The position numbers were made by a program, and so were the translations under genes. A DNA stretch of 64,000 nucleotides from Lentibacillus populi (lineage in GTDB: Bacteria; Bacillota; Bacilli; Bacillales; Amphibacillaceae), in contig BMJD01000021.1 in NCBI GenBank assembly GCA_014642895.1, forward strand, positions 1-64,000. Direction: 5' to 3'. The notes below the pieces were generated by a model that searched no databases, was not told where the DNA came from, and worked only from the letters and a program-made list of their open reading frames with translations. Shown piece after piece: positions 1 to 9,226 of this stretch (position 1 is the first letter of the stretch; every line of letters begins with the position of its first letter).

Positions 1-106
1 AGTCTCCCTTGGAGAGGCGATTCATCCCCTACCTACTCATTTGGTTTTACCCTATACATTCCTTGAGGAAGGGGTCTTCTCGCCAAAGGAAGATAAAACC
101 CGCTAA
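1..106 (+). mobile_element. Right end of an IS200/IS605-type (tnpB) element
   Basis: The segment has the look of the non-coding 3' end that follows tnpB in IS200/IS605-family elements: GGCGATTCATCCCC near 16, a mirrored GGGGTCTTCTCGCC ending near 95, and an inner TTCC/GGAA hairpin. GGCGA pairs with TCGCC and CCCCT with AGGGG. In such elements this region is both the transposition end and the scaffold of the reRNA/omega RNA. No tnpB reading frame lies in the window, so the gene is to the left or lost. The family call rests on remembered similarity of the hairpin, not on a database match. Confidence 0.5.
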
Positions 107-212
107 TTTTGTCATAAAACATTTTTGACCATATTGAATCAGGGCTCCCTATCCTATGCAAAACTGATGAAATATTAAAAAGGAGTGGCCTCGTTCACAG
201 CCTGCCACTCCT

Positions 213-725
213 TCACCCATCATTCCAAACAATCACACCACATTGTTCATCATGGTCAATTTTCACATCAAAATCATGCTTGCCGTAAAAATGTTTTAGC
301 CGGTTAACATGATCAAAATCACGTTCCACAATGTCACCAGTTATATATTGAACATTTTCATCACGGGCAACTTCTTTCAGATGTTTCATAAGAACAGATC
401 CGTATCCTTTATTTTTCTCCCCTTTTATATCCGCAATAAACAGGGTATCCTCCCCTTTAAATTCCGCTTGAATTGCAGAATGCCATTTACCACGATACGG
501 TGACTCGCAATCATGCAGCATTAGTTGGAGAGTGTCTTCCTTTTTATCCGCATAAACTACTACCAATTGCTCATCTCCAGCCCGATCAATACTAATCACT
601 GCTGATTTTTTAGCGATTTGTTTAATATTATTTTGCATTCTCGCCAATTGTATTTCCAAGGCGTCCAATTCTTCTTTTAGTTCCGCTTTACCTTTTTCTT
701 GTTGCAAAAAGGCTGAATAAACCAT
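213..725 (-). CDS. GNAT-family N-acetyltransferase with N-terminal coiled coil
   Basis: 170 residues. Residues 8-40 form a charged helix with heptad character (KAELKEELDALEIQLARMQ). The C-terminal half reads as a GNAT acetyl-CoA-binding fold: beta strand FIADIKG, then the pyrophosphate loop KNKGYGSVLMKHL, and a late HFYGKHDFDV motif typical of the acceptor end. The substrate cannot be told. The start is supported by GGGGGTG upstream of the ATG. It is divergent from the chemoreceptor gene and monocistronic here. The helix-plus-GNAT arrangement is uncommon but the GNAT call itself is fairly safe. Confidence 0.7.
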   Translation of the reverse strand: MVYSAFLQQEKGKAELKEELDALEIQLARMQNNIKQIAKKSAVISIDRAGDEQLVVVYADKKEDTLQLMLHDCESPYRGKWHSAIQAEFKGEDTLFIADIKGEKNKGYGSVLMKHLKEVARDENVQYITGDIVERDFDHVNRLKHFYGKHDFDVKIDHDEQCGVIVWNDG

Positions 726-840
726 CGTTACACCCCCTTCTCTTTCCTCCGTTCAACATACACAATTTGCTATTTTACAAGAAAGACAACCTTGATTTCA
801 AGTGTTAGAAAATTCTTTTTCCCAAAACAAGAATAGTACT

Positions 841-867
841 TAATACTTAGACGAATGATGCCGATAT
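841..867 (+). promoter_or_regulatory. Sigma-D-like promoter of the chemoreceptor gene
   Basis: TAAT, 15 nt, then GCCGATAT, 37 nt before the start codon. This fits the Bacillus sigma-D consensus (TAAA-N15-GCCGATAT) with one mismatch, as expected for a motility-regulon chemoreceptor. The same spot also contains TATAAT (865-870), so a sigma-A reading is possible, but no good -35 goes with it. Confidence 0.6.
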
Positions 868-904
868 AATAGAAAAACGCGTTTCAATTAAATGGGGGAT
901 ATAA

Positions 905-2656
905 ATGAAGAAAGGAAAATCGGCTAAGCCAAAAACAAAGAAGCAAACGATGAAAAATCGGCGGTGGCACAATATAAAGATTGGTCAAAAATACCTAACT
1001 GTATTTATGATCACAGTAGTTTTATTTATTGTTGCTGGCGCGGTTGTCTATTTTCAACTGTATAAGAGCCAACAGGATATTGATGCAATTGATCAAAGAA
1101 GCGATCGGGCCAATGATATAGCAAAAATGGCCGAATTAATCCAGACCAAGGATGTGCAAATTGCCGATTTTATCGTTACTGGCAATGAAATGTATATTGC
1201 TGAATTTGTTGAATACCAAAAACAATTCAATGCTTTGGAAGAAAAAATAGAGCCGAAAATGGATACTGCCAAGCAAAAGAAAATATTTGCTGAGGTTAAA
1301 AAAGCGGATGAAAAAGTAAACGATATGTTTTTAAACGATATTGCAGCGGCTGTACACACGGAACAGGCTTATATGTCCCAATCACTGAGAGACCAATCGA
1401 GCACACTACGGATGAAAAATACAGAACGCATGGGTGAGCTAATGGAAATTGTTGATCATACCCAAAAACAAGCTGTAGAAAATGCAAAGGCCGGCATAAA
1501 CTACAGTATCATCTCACTGGCGATTGCAATCATTGTTGCGATTGGGATTGGCGTTTTATTGATGTTTGTCATCAGTAGAAGAATCACCGCTAATTTGCAG
1601 AAGGTTGTTACCGTTACCACCGAGGTAGCAAATGGAAATTTACTGACTGAATCCGTCCATTATCAAGGGAAGGATGAGGTTGGGCAGCTATCCGCTGCTG
1701 TTAACCAAATGAAAGAAAACATTCGTACTATTTTATTTAAAGTTGCCGAGGCTTCTGAATCTGTATCCTCCAGAAGTAAAGAACTAACGCAATCGGCAAA
1801 CGAAGTAAAAGAAGGAAATGAACAAATCGCAACAACGATGGAGGAAATTTCAGCAGGCGCGGAAACGCAGGCCAACAGTGCTTCTGATTTATCAGAGAAC
1901 ATGAATGATTTTGTCCAAAAAGTGCAGCACTCGGAACAAAATGGTAAGGAAATCGCTAAAAAATCTGATGATGTACTGGGGCTGACCTATGAAGGTACAA
2001 ACCTGATGCAAAGGTCCGTGACACAGATGAAGCAGATCGATGCAATCGTCACAGAAGCAGTTGATAAAGTTCAAGGATTGGATAAACAGTCGGATCAGGT
2101 TTCCAAATTGGTTCTTGTGATTAAGGATATTGCAGATCAAACCAATTTATTGGCACTAAACGCTGCAATTGAGGCTGCACGTGCTGGTGAACATGGAAAG
2201 GGTTTTGCCGTTGTAGCAGATGAAGTTAAGAAACTCGCGGAACAGGTCACTGCATCTGTAAAGGAAATCACAAAGATTGTAACGAATATACAAAATGAAA
2301 CGGATCAGGTAGTCGAGTCCCTGAATTCCGGATACAATGAGGTTAAAGAAGGTACGAAACAAATTCAGACTACAGGCAAAAACTTTCAATCGATAAATAA
2401 TGCCGTCTTAGATATGGTTGAAAAAATCTCAGAGATATCCTCTAACTTAATGGATATAGCTGATAACAGTAATGATATGAATAACTTAATCGAGGAAATT
2501 GCTTCTGTTTCCGAAGAGTCAGCGGCTGGCGTCGAACAAGCGGCAGCATCCGCACAGCAAACCTCAAGCTCAATGGAAGAGGTTTCCAATAGTGCAGATG
2601 AACTGGCAAAACTTGCAGAGCAGCTTAATGAGGAATTGAAGGTGTTTAAACTATGA
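905..2656 (+). CDS. Methyl-accepting chemotaxis protein
   Basis: 583-residue membrane chemoreceptor. A basic N-terminus precedes TM1 (about 30-55); a helical periplasmic-side sensor domain of about 145 residues follows; TM2 lies at about 198-223, then HAMP, then the long cytoplasmic coiled coil. The highly conserved hairpin tip is visible ([20 protein letters not shown]), so it can couple to CheA/CheW. The ligand is unknown; the all-helical sensor resembles four-helix-bundle types. ATG 905 follows GGGGGA at a good distance. It is transcribed alone, with a sigma-D-like promoter in front and a terminator behind. Confidence 0.93.
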   Translation: MKKGKSAKPKTKKQTMKNRRWHNIKIGQKYLTVFMITVVLFIVAGAVVYFQLYKSQQDIDAIDQRSDRANDIAKMAELIQTKDVQIADFIVTGNEMYIAEFVEYQKQFNALEEKIEPKMDTAKQKKIFAEVKKADEKVNDMFLNDIAAAVHTEQAYMSQSLRDQSSTLRMKNTERMGELMEIVDHTQKQAVENAKAGINYSIISLAIAIIVAIGIGVLLMFVISRRITANLQKVVTVTTEVANGNLLTESVHYQGKDEVGQLSAAVNQMKENIRTILFKVAEASESVSSRSKELTQSANEVKEGNEQIATTMEEISAGAETQANSASDLSENMNDFVQKVQHSEQNGKEIAKKSDDVLGLTYEGTNLMQRSVTQMKQIDAIVTEAVDKVQGLDKQSDQVSKLVLVIKDIADQTNLLALNAAIEAARAGEHGKGFAVVADEVKKLAEQVTASVKEITKIVTNIQNETDQVVESLNSGYNEVKEGTKQIQTTGKNFQSINNAVLDMVEKISEISSNLMDIADNSNDMNNLIEEIASVSEESAAGVEQAAASAQQTSSSMEEVSNSADELAKLAEQLNEELKVFKL

Positions 2657-2663
2657 CCTTTGG

Positions 2664-2696
2664 AAAACAGCTACTTCAAGTGAAGCAGCTGTTTTT
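2664..2696 (+). terminator. Bidirectional terminator between MCP and tag
   Basis: AAAACAGCT and AGCTGTTTT arms flank CAAGTG, with T- and A-runs on the two sides. It serves the chemoreceptor on + and sits against the 3' end of the convergent glycosylase gene on -. Confidence 0.8.
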
Positions 2697-2697
2697 A

Positions 2698-3264
2698 TTA
2701 TTTGTTATTCCCGTGATACAAAAAGCAATCCTGCGTATGATCATTCACCATGCCAGTTGCCTGCATAAACGCATAACAAATGGTTGGTCCAACAAATGTA
2801 AACCCGCGCTTTTTTAAATCCTTGCTCATTAGCTCTGATTGCTTAGTCGAAGCGGGAACCTCAGTATGTGTTGCCCAGTCATTTAATATAGGTTTCCCGT
2901 CAACAAACTGCCAGATATAGGAGTCAAATGAGCTGAACTCCCTTTGCACATTCAAAAAAGCTTGTGCATTCGTAATAGCCGAATGGATCTTTCGTTTATT
3001 CCGGATAATTCCTTCATCTTGCAGGAGCTCATTTATTTTATGTTCATCATAAGCACTTATCAGCTCCGGGTCAAAATTATCAAACGCGGCACGATAATTT
3101 TCCCGTCTTTTTAATATCGTAATCCAGCTTAAACCTGCCTGTGCCCCTTCCAAACAAAGCATTTCAAACAATTTCTGATCATCATGGGTTGGTTTTCCCC
3201 ATTCGTCATCATGATAATCAATGTAAATTTGCTCTGAGGTTGCCCATTCACAGCGTGTCTTCAT
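2698..3264 (-). CDS. tag: DNA-3-methyladenine glycosylase I
   Basis: 188 residues, the usual Tag length. It removes 3-methyladenine from alkylated DNA as the first step of base excision repair. The zinc-snap residues of the family are recognisable: Cys5 and His18 near the N-terminus (TRCEW, YHDDEWG) and the His/Cys pair at the C-terminus (NDHTQDCF). The GLSWITILKRRENYR segment is a Tag signature. It is followed on the same strand by the sulfurtransferase and GNAT genes; gaps of 24-26 bp suggest a short operon. Confidence 0.93.
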   Translation of the reverse strand: MKTRCEWATSEQIYIDYHDDEWGKPTHDDQKLFEMLCLEGAQAGLSWITILKRRENYRAAFDNFDPELISAYDEHKINELLQDEGIIRNKRKIHSAITNAQAFLNVQREFSSFDSYIWQFVDGKPILNDWATHTEVPASTKQSELMSKDLKKRGFTFVGPTICYAFMQATGMVNDHTQDCFLYHGNNK

Positions 3265-3288
3265 TTGCTAACTTCCCCATTCTTTATA

Positions 3289-4131
3289 TTACTCAGCATC
3301 CGTCTCCACTTCGTTTTCCTCATAGGAGATCCAGTCACTGAAACTTCCCGGATATAGCTTCACATTTTCATAGCCTGCCATTTTTAATGCCAGTACGTTT
3401 GGACAGGCTGACACACCCGATCCGCAAGAGACAATGATCTCATCGTCTTTGGATAGTGCCTTAAAATGAGAAGCTAGTTCCTTCTCATTTTTCCACAACC
3501 CATTTTCATCAAGAACATCTTTCCAAAAATAGTTTTTAGCTCCTGGAATGTGCCCAGCTTTTGCATATAATGGTTCTGTTTTACCCAAGTACCGATCTCT
3601 TGCACGCGAATCCAGTAATACAGCTGATCCGTTTTTCAACCTCTCTTTTACGCCATCGATGTGAACAACTTTATTGGCGCGTACCGATGGCTTAAATTGC
3701 TTCACCTCTGGAACCGGGATTTTATTAGTCGTTACATGGCCTTGTCGCATCCAACTTGCTAAACCTCCATCTAAAATGTAGACATGCCCATGGCCAGCAT
3801 AGTGCAGCAACCACCATAACCTTGCAGAGAACATATCATTATCCTGATCGTAAATGACAACTGTCGTTTCGTTGTCAATACCGATCTCACCCATTTTTTC
3901 GGCGAAGTCATTGATATCTGGTAATGGATGGTTTCCACCATGCGTTTGAACAGGGCCTGACAAATCTTTGTTCAAATCCAAATAGACCGCACCGGGGATA
4001 TGCGATTTTTCATATGCCATTCTCCCTGCTTCCGGATCGGCTAAGGAAAACCGGACATCGATGATTGCTGTGTTTTCCGGCTGATCCTTCAAGCGTCTAG
4101 CTAACCATTCTGACGATACTAAAACAGACAT
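3289..4131 (-). CDS. Two-domain rhodanese, 3-mercaptopyruvate/thiosulfate sulfurtransferase
   Basis: About 280 residues with two rhodanese domains: an inactive N-terminal one (to about 140) and a C-terminal one carrying the catalytic cysteine (about Cys236) in CGSGVSA. The loop GSGVS fits 3-mercaptopyruvate sulfurtransferases slightly better than thiosulfate ones (CRKGVT-like), but the donor cannot be fixed by eye. The frame is open upstream to 4179, but GGAGGG lies six bases before the ATG at 4131 and the protein then starts MSVLVSSEWLA, typical of the family. It lies between tag and a GNAT gene. Confidence 0.85.
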   Translation of the reverse strand: MSVLVSSEWLARRLKDQPENTAIIDVRFSLADPEAGRMAYEKSHIPGAVYLDLNKDLSGPVQTHGGNHPLPDINDFAEKMGEIGIDNETTVVIYDQDNDMFSARLWWLLHYAGHGHVYILDGGLASWMRQGHVTTNKIPVPEVKQFKPSVRANKVVHIDGVKERLKNGSAVLLDSRARDRYLGKTEPLYAKAGHIPGAKNYFWKDVLDENGLWKNEKELASHFKALSKDDEIIVSCGSGVSACPNVLALKMAGYENVKLYPGSFSDWISYEENEVETDAE

Positions 4132-4157
4132 CCAAATCCCTCCATTTCTTATTTCCA

Positions 4158-4652
4158 TCATAACAATTTCGCCATGCAATATTCATCCACAAAGGCTCCG
4201 TCAATGAACAGAGAATGTTTTTTTACACCCTCCATCTCAAACCCTGCTTTTTTATATAAGCCAATTGCCGCTTCGTTTTTCGCAACAACTGTTAGCTCCA
4301 AACGGTGCACCCTCTGCTTCCGTGCCCATTGCTCTGCCGCTCGAAAGAATGCTGTTCCAATTCCTTTCCCACGAAAAGCCGGCAAAATACCGATAACTAT
4401 ATAGGCACTATGTCTTGTCCGATTCACTTTTCCCCCAACTGCTAAAAAATAGCCGACCAATGTTCCTGCTTCCTCCGCAACGAAAATGACCGAGTTCGGT
4501 TCAGCTGTAAATGCTGCTATCATTTTCTTTATCGATTCTAAAGTCGTTTTTCTTTCATTCGCATCATGGAGCATATAAGCACTTTCATTATCCACTTGTT
4601 TGAGCAACTGTAATAATGCCTCTGTGTCGTTTTCAGTAACTTGTCTGATCAT
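4158..4652 (-). CDS. GNAT-family N-acetyltransferase
   Basis: 164 residues with a complete GNAT fold: VGYFLAVGG (beta4), the acetyl-CoA loop PAFRGKGIGTAFF at about 88-100, HRLELTVVAKNEAAIGLYKKAGFEMEG, and a C-terminal YCMAKLL. The ELTV..N..AIGLYKK.GF pattern places it with the RimJ/RimI-like and PaiA-like group that acetylates small amines or protein N-termini; the substrate is not known. It is the upstream gene of the small cluster with the sulfurtransferase and tag. A MITE-like repeat lies about 110 bp upstream of its start. Confidence 0.8.
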   Translation of the reverse strand: MIRQVTENDTEALLQLLKQVDNESAYMLHDANERKTTLESIKKMIAAFTAEPNSVIFVAEEAGTLVGYFLAVGGKVNRTRHSAYIVIGILPAFRGKGIGTAFFRAAEQWARKQRVHRLELTVVAKNEAAIGLYKKAGFEMEGVKKHSLFIDGAFVDEYCMAKLL

Positions 4653-4763
4653 GTTTTCACCTTCATTGAATATTCCTTCTACAATAATTCGACAAATACG
4701 CTACTGATACCTTTTCATTACGAAAAATAATTCGCCTTGTGATATGCTTATGTAAATATAAAG

Positions 4764-4923
4764 TGTTCAAAAAACACCAAATTAGCAGTAATTAAGTCGA
4801 GGCACCGTAGTGTGAGCACAATGGAGAACTTACCAAAAGTATGTATCGGCACAGAAAAAAAGTAATATTTGCCAAAAAGCGAAGAAACTAGTAAGGGATT
4901 ATCATTTGGTGGCTTTTTGAACA
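4764..4923. repeat. MITE-like element with TGTTCAAAAA terminal inverted repeats
   Basis: A 160-bp non-coding unit bounded by TGTTCAAAAAACACCAAAT and its near-complement ATTTGGTGGCTTTTTGAACA. It has no gene of its own and sits in the promoter region of pepT, ending 30 bp before the start codon. A single end of the same type occurs at 38251-38274, and a short palindrome with the same outer bases occurs at 23901-23935. Two or three relatives in 64 kb argue for a dispersed family rather than a chance palindrome. No convincing target duplication was seen. Confidence 0.65.
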
Positions 4924-4952
4924 TCCTTATCAGAAAAAGGAGATGGATTCGT

Positions 4953-6191
4953 ATGAAAGACGAACTTATCAAACGGTTCACTACATATGCCAAAGTGGAT
5001 ACACAGTCAAATGAAGACAGTGAAACAACACCATCAACCCAAGGACAATGGGATCTTTTGAACATGCTTGTCGATGAATTACGGCAAATCGGCATGACCG
5101 ATGTCACAATCGACGACAACGGATATGTAATGGCAACACTACCCGCCAATTCGGAAAAGGAAATTCCAACGATTGGGTTTCTTGCCCATGTGGATACCGC
5201 AACAGACTTTACCGGGAAAAATGTTAATCCACAAATCGTTGAGAATTTTGATGGAAATGACATTGCGCTTAACAAAGATGTTGTTTTGTCAGCCAAGGAT
5301 TTTCCGGAATTGCTAAGCTACAAAGGTCATACATTAATTACAACTGATGGAACAACATTGCTCGGAGCTGATGATAAAGCCGGTATCACTGAAATTATGA
5401 CGGCAATGGCGTATCTAATTGAACATCCGGAAATAAAGCATGGAAAAATCCGTGTCGCATTTACACCTGACGAGGAAATTGGTCGAGGTCCACATAAATT
5501 TGATGTCGATCGATTCAATGCAACATTCGCCTATACAATGGATGGTGGCCCGCTTGGTGAACTGCAATACGAAAGCTTTAACGCGGCCGCTGCAAAAATT
5601 ACCTTTAAAGGAAACAGTGTTCACCCAGGTACAGCAAAAAATAAAATGGTTAATGCAGGACGAATGGCAGCTGAATTTATTAATAAATTCCCAGCGGATG
5701 AAACACCGGAGCAAACAGAAAAATATCAAGGATTTTACCATTTAATTTCCGTAAAGGGAGATGTGGAAAGCACCCAGGTTTACTATATTATTCGTGATTT
5801 TGACAAAGAAAACTTTGCCAAACGAAAAGAAACGGTAGAAGCGAATGTCCAAGCAATGAAAGAAAAGTATGGTAAAAGCCGTGTCGAATTAACCATGAAG
5901 GATCAATACTATAATATGGGTGAGAAAATTAAACCGGTAAAAGAAATTGTTAATATCGCCTATCAAGCAATGGAAAATTTGAATATCAAGCCAATCGTTC
6001 AGCCGATTCGCGGTGGCACGGATGGATCCCAGCTCTCATACATGGGACTGCCAACCCCTAACATTTTCACTGGCGGCGAAAACTTCCACGGTAAATTTGA
6101 ATATATCTCTGTTGATAATATGGAAAAAGCAACAAATGTGATTGTGGAGATTTGCAGGTTGTTTGAGGAACGGGGCAAGGGAAACAGCTGA
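4953..6191 (+). CDS. pepT: Peptidase T (aminotripeptidase)
   Basis: 412 residues, matching known PepT (about 410). It is a cytoplasmic zinc tripeptidase of the M20 family releasing N-terminal residues from tripeptides. Visible motifs: [12 protein letters not shown] (first metal His and Asp), [15 protein letters not shown] (bridging Asp), TPDEEIGRG (catalytic Glu pair), and [19 protein letters not shown]. The frame is open from 4869, but AAAGGAGATGG precedes ATG 4953 and the protein then begins [17 protein letters not shown], as in the family. A MITE-like repeat occupies the upstream region. Confidence 0.95.
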   Translation: MKDELIKRFTTYAKVDTQSNEDSETTPSTQGQWDLLNMLVDELRQIGMTDVTIDDNGYVMATLPANSEKEIPTIGFLAHVDTATDFTGKNVNPQIVENFDGNDIALNKDVVLSAKDFPELLSYKGHTLITTDGTTLLGADDKAGITEIMTAMAYLIEHPEIKHGKIRVAFTPDEEIGRGPHKFDVDRFNATFAYTMDGGPLGELQYESFNAAAAKITFKGNSVHPGTAKNKMVNAGRMAAEFINKFPADETPEQTEKYQGFYHLISVKGDVESTQVYYIIRDFDKENFAKRKETVEANVQAMKEKYGKSRVELTMKDQYYNMGEKIKPVKEIVNIAYQAMENLNIKPIVQPIRGGTDGSQLSYMGLPTPNIFTGGENFHGKFEYISVDNMEKATNVIVEICRLFEERGKGNS

Positions 6192-6213
6192 GGATTTGCC
6201 TCTTATAACATAT

Positions 6214-6257
6214 AAAACACACAGAATGTCAAAATGAACTTCTGTGTGTTTTGGTTT
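6214..6257 (+). terminator. pepT terminator
   Basis: A 13-bp perfect stem, AAAACACACAGAA with TTCTGTGTGTTTT, followed by GGTTTATT. Confidence 0.8.
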
Positions 6258-6475
6258 ATTCCGCATTAACGGGCTGTAATACAGTTTACTGCAAAAACCT
6301 GGAACCCGCATGTTTATGAATATATCTATAATTTAATACTGCCTCCCCTATCCTCATACCTTACCCATAGATTGAACTTTATCCATATGAAAAAATTTCT
6401 CATAACGTTGTGCCCCATCCTCGTGCTATAATAGTAAATGGCAAATTCAACATGAAAAAGGGAGATTTAATTAAG

Positions 6476-7480
6476 ATGGTTAAAAAGTCGCTGCCCGTCA
6501 TCATCACGATGATCATGGGTATTTTCATTCTGACAGCATGTACGAATCAGCAATCAGATCAGAGCGGAAAGAAAAATAATGAAAGCGGAGAAACGGATAA
6601 TACAAAACTAGTACTGCCAGATCCCGAACTTAAAGAAGGTTCCAAGAGTGATGATGTAAAGCAATTGAAAAACATACTTACTAAACTTGGCTACACGGTC
6701 TCGAATAACAGCACATTTGATTCTGATACAAAATTGGCGATCAAGGATTTTCAATCGCAACAGGTTAAGCTCGCAGCAACCGGTATTTACGATCAAGATA
6801 CGAAAACGTGGCTAAAGAAAGCATTGGATGGGGACTTTAAAATAGACCCTGGTAAAGGTTTTTCACAGGAGGATGTGACAGCAAGTAAAACAGAATCGAT
6901 TACAGTCACCAATCCGAAAGATATGCTAGTCTTAGTTAATAAACGCCATGCCTTACCAGCCGATTTTGAGCCGGACGACCTGGTAATTCCAAAAGTCCGT
7001 TTTCCGTTTACAGAGGATATACCAAAGAAATATATGCGAAAGGAAGCAGCTGATGCACTTGAAAAAATGTTTGCCGCCGGAGATAAGGAAGGACTGGATT
7101 TATTTGCACAATCCGGCTATCGCCCCTATGACAGGCAGCAAACCTTGTTTGATGCTTATGCAGAGAAGGACGGCAAGGAAGCGGCAAATAAATATAGTGC
7201 ACGACCTGGGGAAAGCGAGCATCAATCCGGGTTAGTAATGGATATTACAAGTCCTGATATAGACTATCAGCTGAACATTGAATTTGGCGAAACGGACGAA
7301 GGTAAATGGGTCAAAGAAAACGCGCATAAATTCGGGTTTATTATTCGTTATCCAAAAGGAAAAGAGGATATAACGGAGTACCAATATGAGCCGTGGCATT
7401 TACGATATGTAGGGAAAAATGCCGCAACGGTTATCTATGAAAAACAGCTCACGCTTGAGGAATATTTAGGTGCCGTGTAA
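6476..7480 (+). CDS. Lipoprotein D-alanyl-D-alanine carboxypeptidase (VanY type) with peptidoglycan-binding domain
   Basis: About 334 residues. The N-terminus is a lipoprotein signal ending in the lipobox LTAC, so the protein is membrane-anchored outside the cell. Then come a PG_binding_1 domain (GSKSDDVKQLKNILTKLGYTV ... GIYDQDTKTWLKKAL) and a VanY/LAS peptidase domain. The latter shows SGYRPYDRQ, the zinc motif SEHQSGLVMDI and EPWHLRYVG, which carry the metal ligands and catalytic residues. It probably trims the terminal D-Ala of the muropeptide. A TATAAT lies at 6427-6432; starts upstream of ATG 6449 would be untranscribed, and AAAGGGAG favours ATG 6476. Confidence 0.87.
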   Translation: MVKKSLPVIITMIMGIFILTACTNQQSDQSGKKNNESGETDNTKLVLPDPELKEGSKSDDVKQLKNILTKLGYTVSNNSTFDSDTKLAIKDFQSQQVKLAATGIYDQDTKTWLKKALDGDFKIDPGKGFSQEDVTASKTESITVTNPKDMLVLVNKRHALPADFEPDDLVIPKVRFPFTEDIPKKYMRKEAADALEKMFAAGDKEGLDLFAQSGYRPYDRQQTLFDAYAEKDGKEAANKYSARPGESEHQSGLVMDITSPDIDYQLNIEFGETDEGKWVKENAHKFGFIIRYPKGKEDITEYQYEPWHLRYVGKNAATVIYEKQLTLEEYLGAV

Positions 7481-7497
7481 ATCAAGAAGCATATATA

Positions 7498-7529
7498 AAT
7501 CCTGTATCCCATTATGGTGCAGGATTTTT
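7498..7529 (+). terminator. Terminator of the carboxypeptidase gene
   Basis: AAATCCTG and CAGGATTTTT arms separated by about 14 nt, ending in a T-run. Confidence 0.75.
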
Positions 7530-7640
7530 CTTGTTAATTTTAATTCAATTGCAAATGGATAGGACGAGGAGTTAACTTTGAAAATAAAGATTACCATTTG
7601 TATGCCATCCGTGTTATCTGGGTGTAATACGATCCTATTT

Positions 7641-7740
7641 GGTGTCGCTCGACCGACTTTATCCGTGGCTCGAACGAATTTCGGTGTCGCTCGATCGATT
7701 GCCGGTACCTGGATCGATTTTGCCCTTCTTTCGATCAACT
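7641..7740. repeat. Degenerate 21-bp tandem array, CTCGATCGA core (copy A)
   Basis: The core occurs as CTCGACCG at 7648, CTCGAACG at 7669 and CTCGATCG at 7690, exactly 21 bp apart, with two weaker units (GGATCGAT near 7711, TCGATCAA near 7731). It lies between two convergent genes. Its core and spacing match the larger array at 35652-35820. Confidence 0.7.
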
Positions 7741-8274
7741 TTATATGATTTGATTATTCTGCTCCCCACTTCTATTACCAATCCGCAAATCTAACATGCG
7801 AATCCGCTCCAAAGCTTCTGTATCATCAATTTCCCGGTAATGGTGCTTGCCTCCTAATTCCTCATCCGCCTCATCTGCCAGTGCTACAACGTACTGTAAT
7901 GGTTTTAATTTCAAATTCCCTTCTGGCAAATAGGAATCGGTATGAAGCAGTATCGCTACCGCAATTTCCTTTGCAGCATGCCGATCCTCACCAATTCGAA
8001 TTAACAATTTATGCGCACGGCTAGCCCCTTTGATCGCATGAATATCATTCTCACGGTATAATTCATAATCCCATTCACCGTCGCGATACCAAGTATAGTG
8101 CCCCACGTCATGAAGCAGTGCCGCTTTTGTCGCGAGATCCGGATCAACATGATATCTTTGGGCAAAGCTATAGGCATGCTCCGCCACCGCGACAGCATGA
8201 GCAACACCCGAACGCCCCAAATATTTTTGGGTGATTGGATGGATGAAAATCTGTTCTAATGTAATTCTTGCCAT
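7741..8274 (-). CDS. HD-domain phosphohydrolase, function unknown
   Basis: 177 residues. The HD-superfamily metal site is clear: an N-terminal His in the GVAHAVAVAEHA helix (His26/His33), LLHDVGH at 53-59 with the HD doublet, a later LLHTDSY, and ALADEADEE toward the C-terminus. Such proteins hydrolyse phosphomonoesters or phosphodiesters of nucleotides, but this one matches no characterised member that I recognise. It is monocistronic, its 3' end borders the 21-bp array, and it is divergent from fruR. Confidence 0.72.
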   Translation of the reverse strand: MARITLEQIFIHPITQKYLGRSGVAHAVAVAEHAYSFAQRYHVDPDLATKAALLHDVGHYTWYRDGEWDYELYRENDIHAIKGASRAHKLLIRIGEDRHAAKEIAVAILLHTDSYLPEGNLKLKPLQYVVALADEADEELGGKHHYREIDDTEALERIRMLDLRIGNRSGEQNNQII

Positions 8275-8419
8275 TTCAAATCTGCTCCTTTCTAAAATAT
8301 ATTGTTATATACAATAGCATGCTATACCTTCTATTGCAATACGTTTTAACCGAAACTCCATTCTATGAAACTTCTTCTTCCAAAAAAGACTGTTTATGAA
8401 TTAATTTGATTGTTTTTGG

Positions 8420-8448
8420 TTGATTTGTGTAATCGCTTCCCTTATACT
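8420..8448 (+). promoter_or_regulatory. fruRKA promoter
   Basis: TTGATT (8420-8425), a 17-nt spacer, TATACT (8443-8448). This is a good sigma-A promoter 31 bp ahead of fruR. The spacer holds the cre-like site. TTGATTGTTT and TTGATTTGTG form a short direct repeat across the -35 box that could be a FruR operator. Confidence 0.7.
8428..8441 (+). promoter_or_regulatory. Candidate cre site (CcpA)
   Basis: TGTAATCGCTTCCC matches the cre consensus TGWAANCGNTNWCA at all but two positions and lies wholly in the promoter spacer. That would allow glucose repression of fructose uptake, the usual control of fru operons in Bacillaceae. The function is inferred. Confidence 0.5.
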
Positions 8449-8479
8449 AAAGGTATTAAAGGAAAAGGGTGCTGTAGAA

Positions 8480-9226
8480 ATGCTCACGACAGAACGACAT
8501 GATATCATTCTACAATTACTGCGTGAAAAACAAACGATAACACTTCAAGACATAATTAGTGCTACGTCTGCTTCCGAGTCAACCATCAGACGCGATCTGA
8601 CAGAACTTGAAAAACGCCATGAATTGGAGCGTATTCATGGTGGGGCAACACTGACAGAACGTAAACTGCAGGAATTCAGCATTTCCGAAAAATCAGCCAA
8701 AAACCTTCAGGAGAAAATAGCGATTGCCAAATATGCCGCTTCGCTCGTTCAAGAAGGAGATTGTATTTTTCTTGATGCTGGAACAACAACATTACAAGTT
8801 ATCCCTTTTCTGCAAAACAAAGACGCTGTTATCGTAACCAATGGGCTAACTCACTTGGATTCACTAGTTGAACATGGGATTACAACCTATTTAACCGGTG
8901 GATTAATCAAGGCAAAAACCAGTGCACTGATCGGCCAGCAGGCAGTACAATCACTGCAAAATTATCGGTTTGACAAATGCTTTCTCGGTGTAAATGGTTT
9001 CCATTCAACATATGGGTATACTACACCTGATCCCGAGGAAGCACATATAAAACAAAGTGCAGGTTCCCTAGCCAAGGAAATTTATGTGCTAGCTGACTAC
9101 ACAAAACTCAATAAAGTAAGTTTTGCCAAAATCTTTGATTTAAATGTTGCTCAGTTGATCACAAATAAACTTGACCAACAGATTTTGGCGGCAATATCAC
9201 AAGAAACAGAGGTGGTCACAACATGA
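8480..9226 (+). CDS. fruR: DeoR-family repressor of the fructose operon
   Basis: 248 residues. The N-terminal DeoR winged helix (MLTTERHDIILQLLREK ... SESTIRRDLTELE) is followed by the DeoRC sugar-phosphate sensor domain with its typical DAGTTT, VTNG and GVNG motifs. It probably responds to fructose-1-phosphate made by the next gene product. The frame is open from 8420, but that overlaps the -35 box; AAGGAAAAGGG precedes ATG 8480. The last four bases overlap the start of fruK (ATGA), so the two are translationally coupled. Confidence 0.92.
   Translation: MLTTERHDIILQLLREKQTITLQDIISATSASESTIRRDLTELEKRHELERIHGGATLTERKLQEFSISEKSAKNLQEKIAIAKYAASLVQEGDCIFLDAGTTTLQVIPFLQNKDAVIVTNGLTHLDSLVEHGITTYLTGGLIKAKTSALIGQQAVQSLQNYRFDKCFLGVNGFHSTYGYTTPDPEEAHIKQSAGSLAKEIYVLADYTKLNKVSFAKIFDLNVAQLITNKLDQQILAAISQETEVVTT

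Noticed and set aside
4748..5296. A 182-codon minus-strand frame across the MITE-like repeat and the start of pepT.
   Set aside because: It covers coding sequence of pepT in antisense and has no recognisable protein features.
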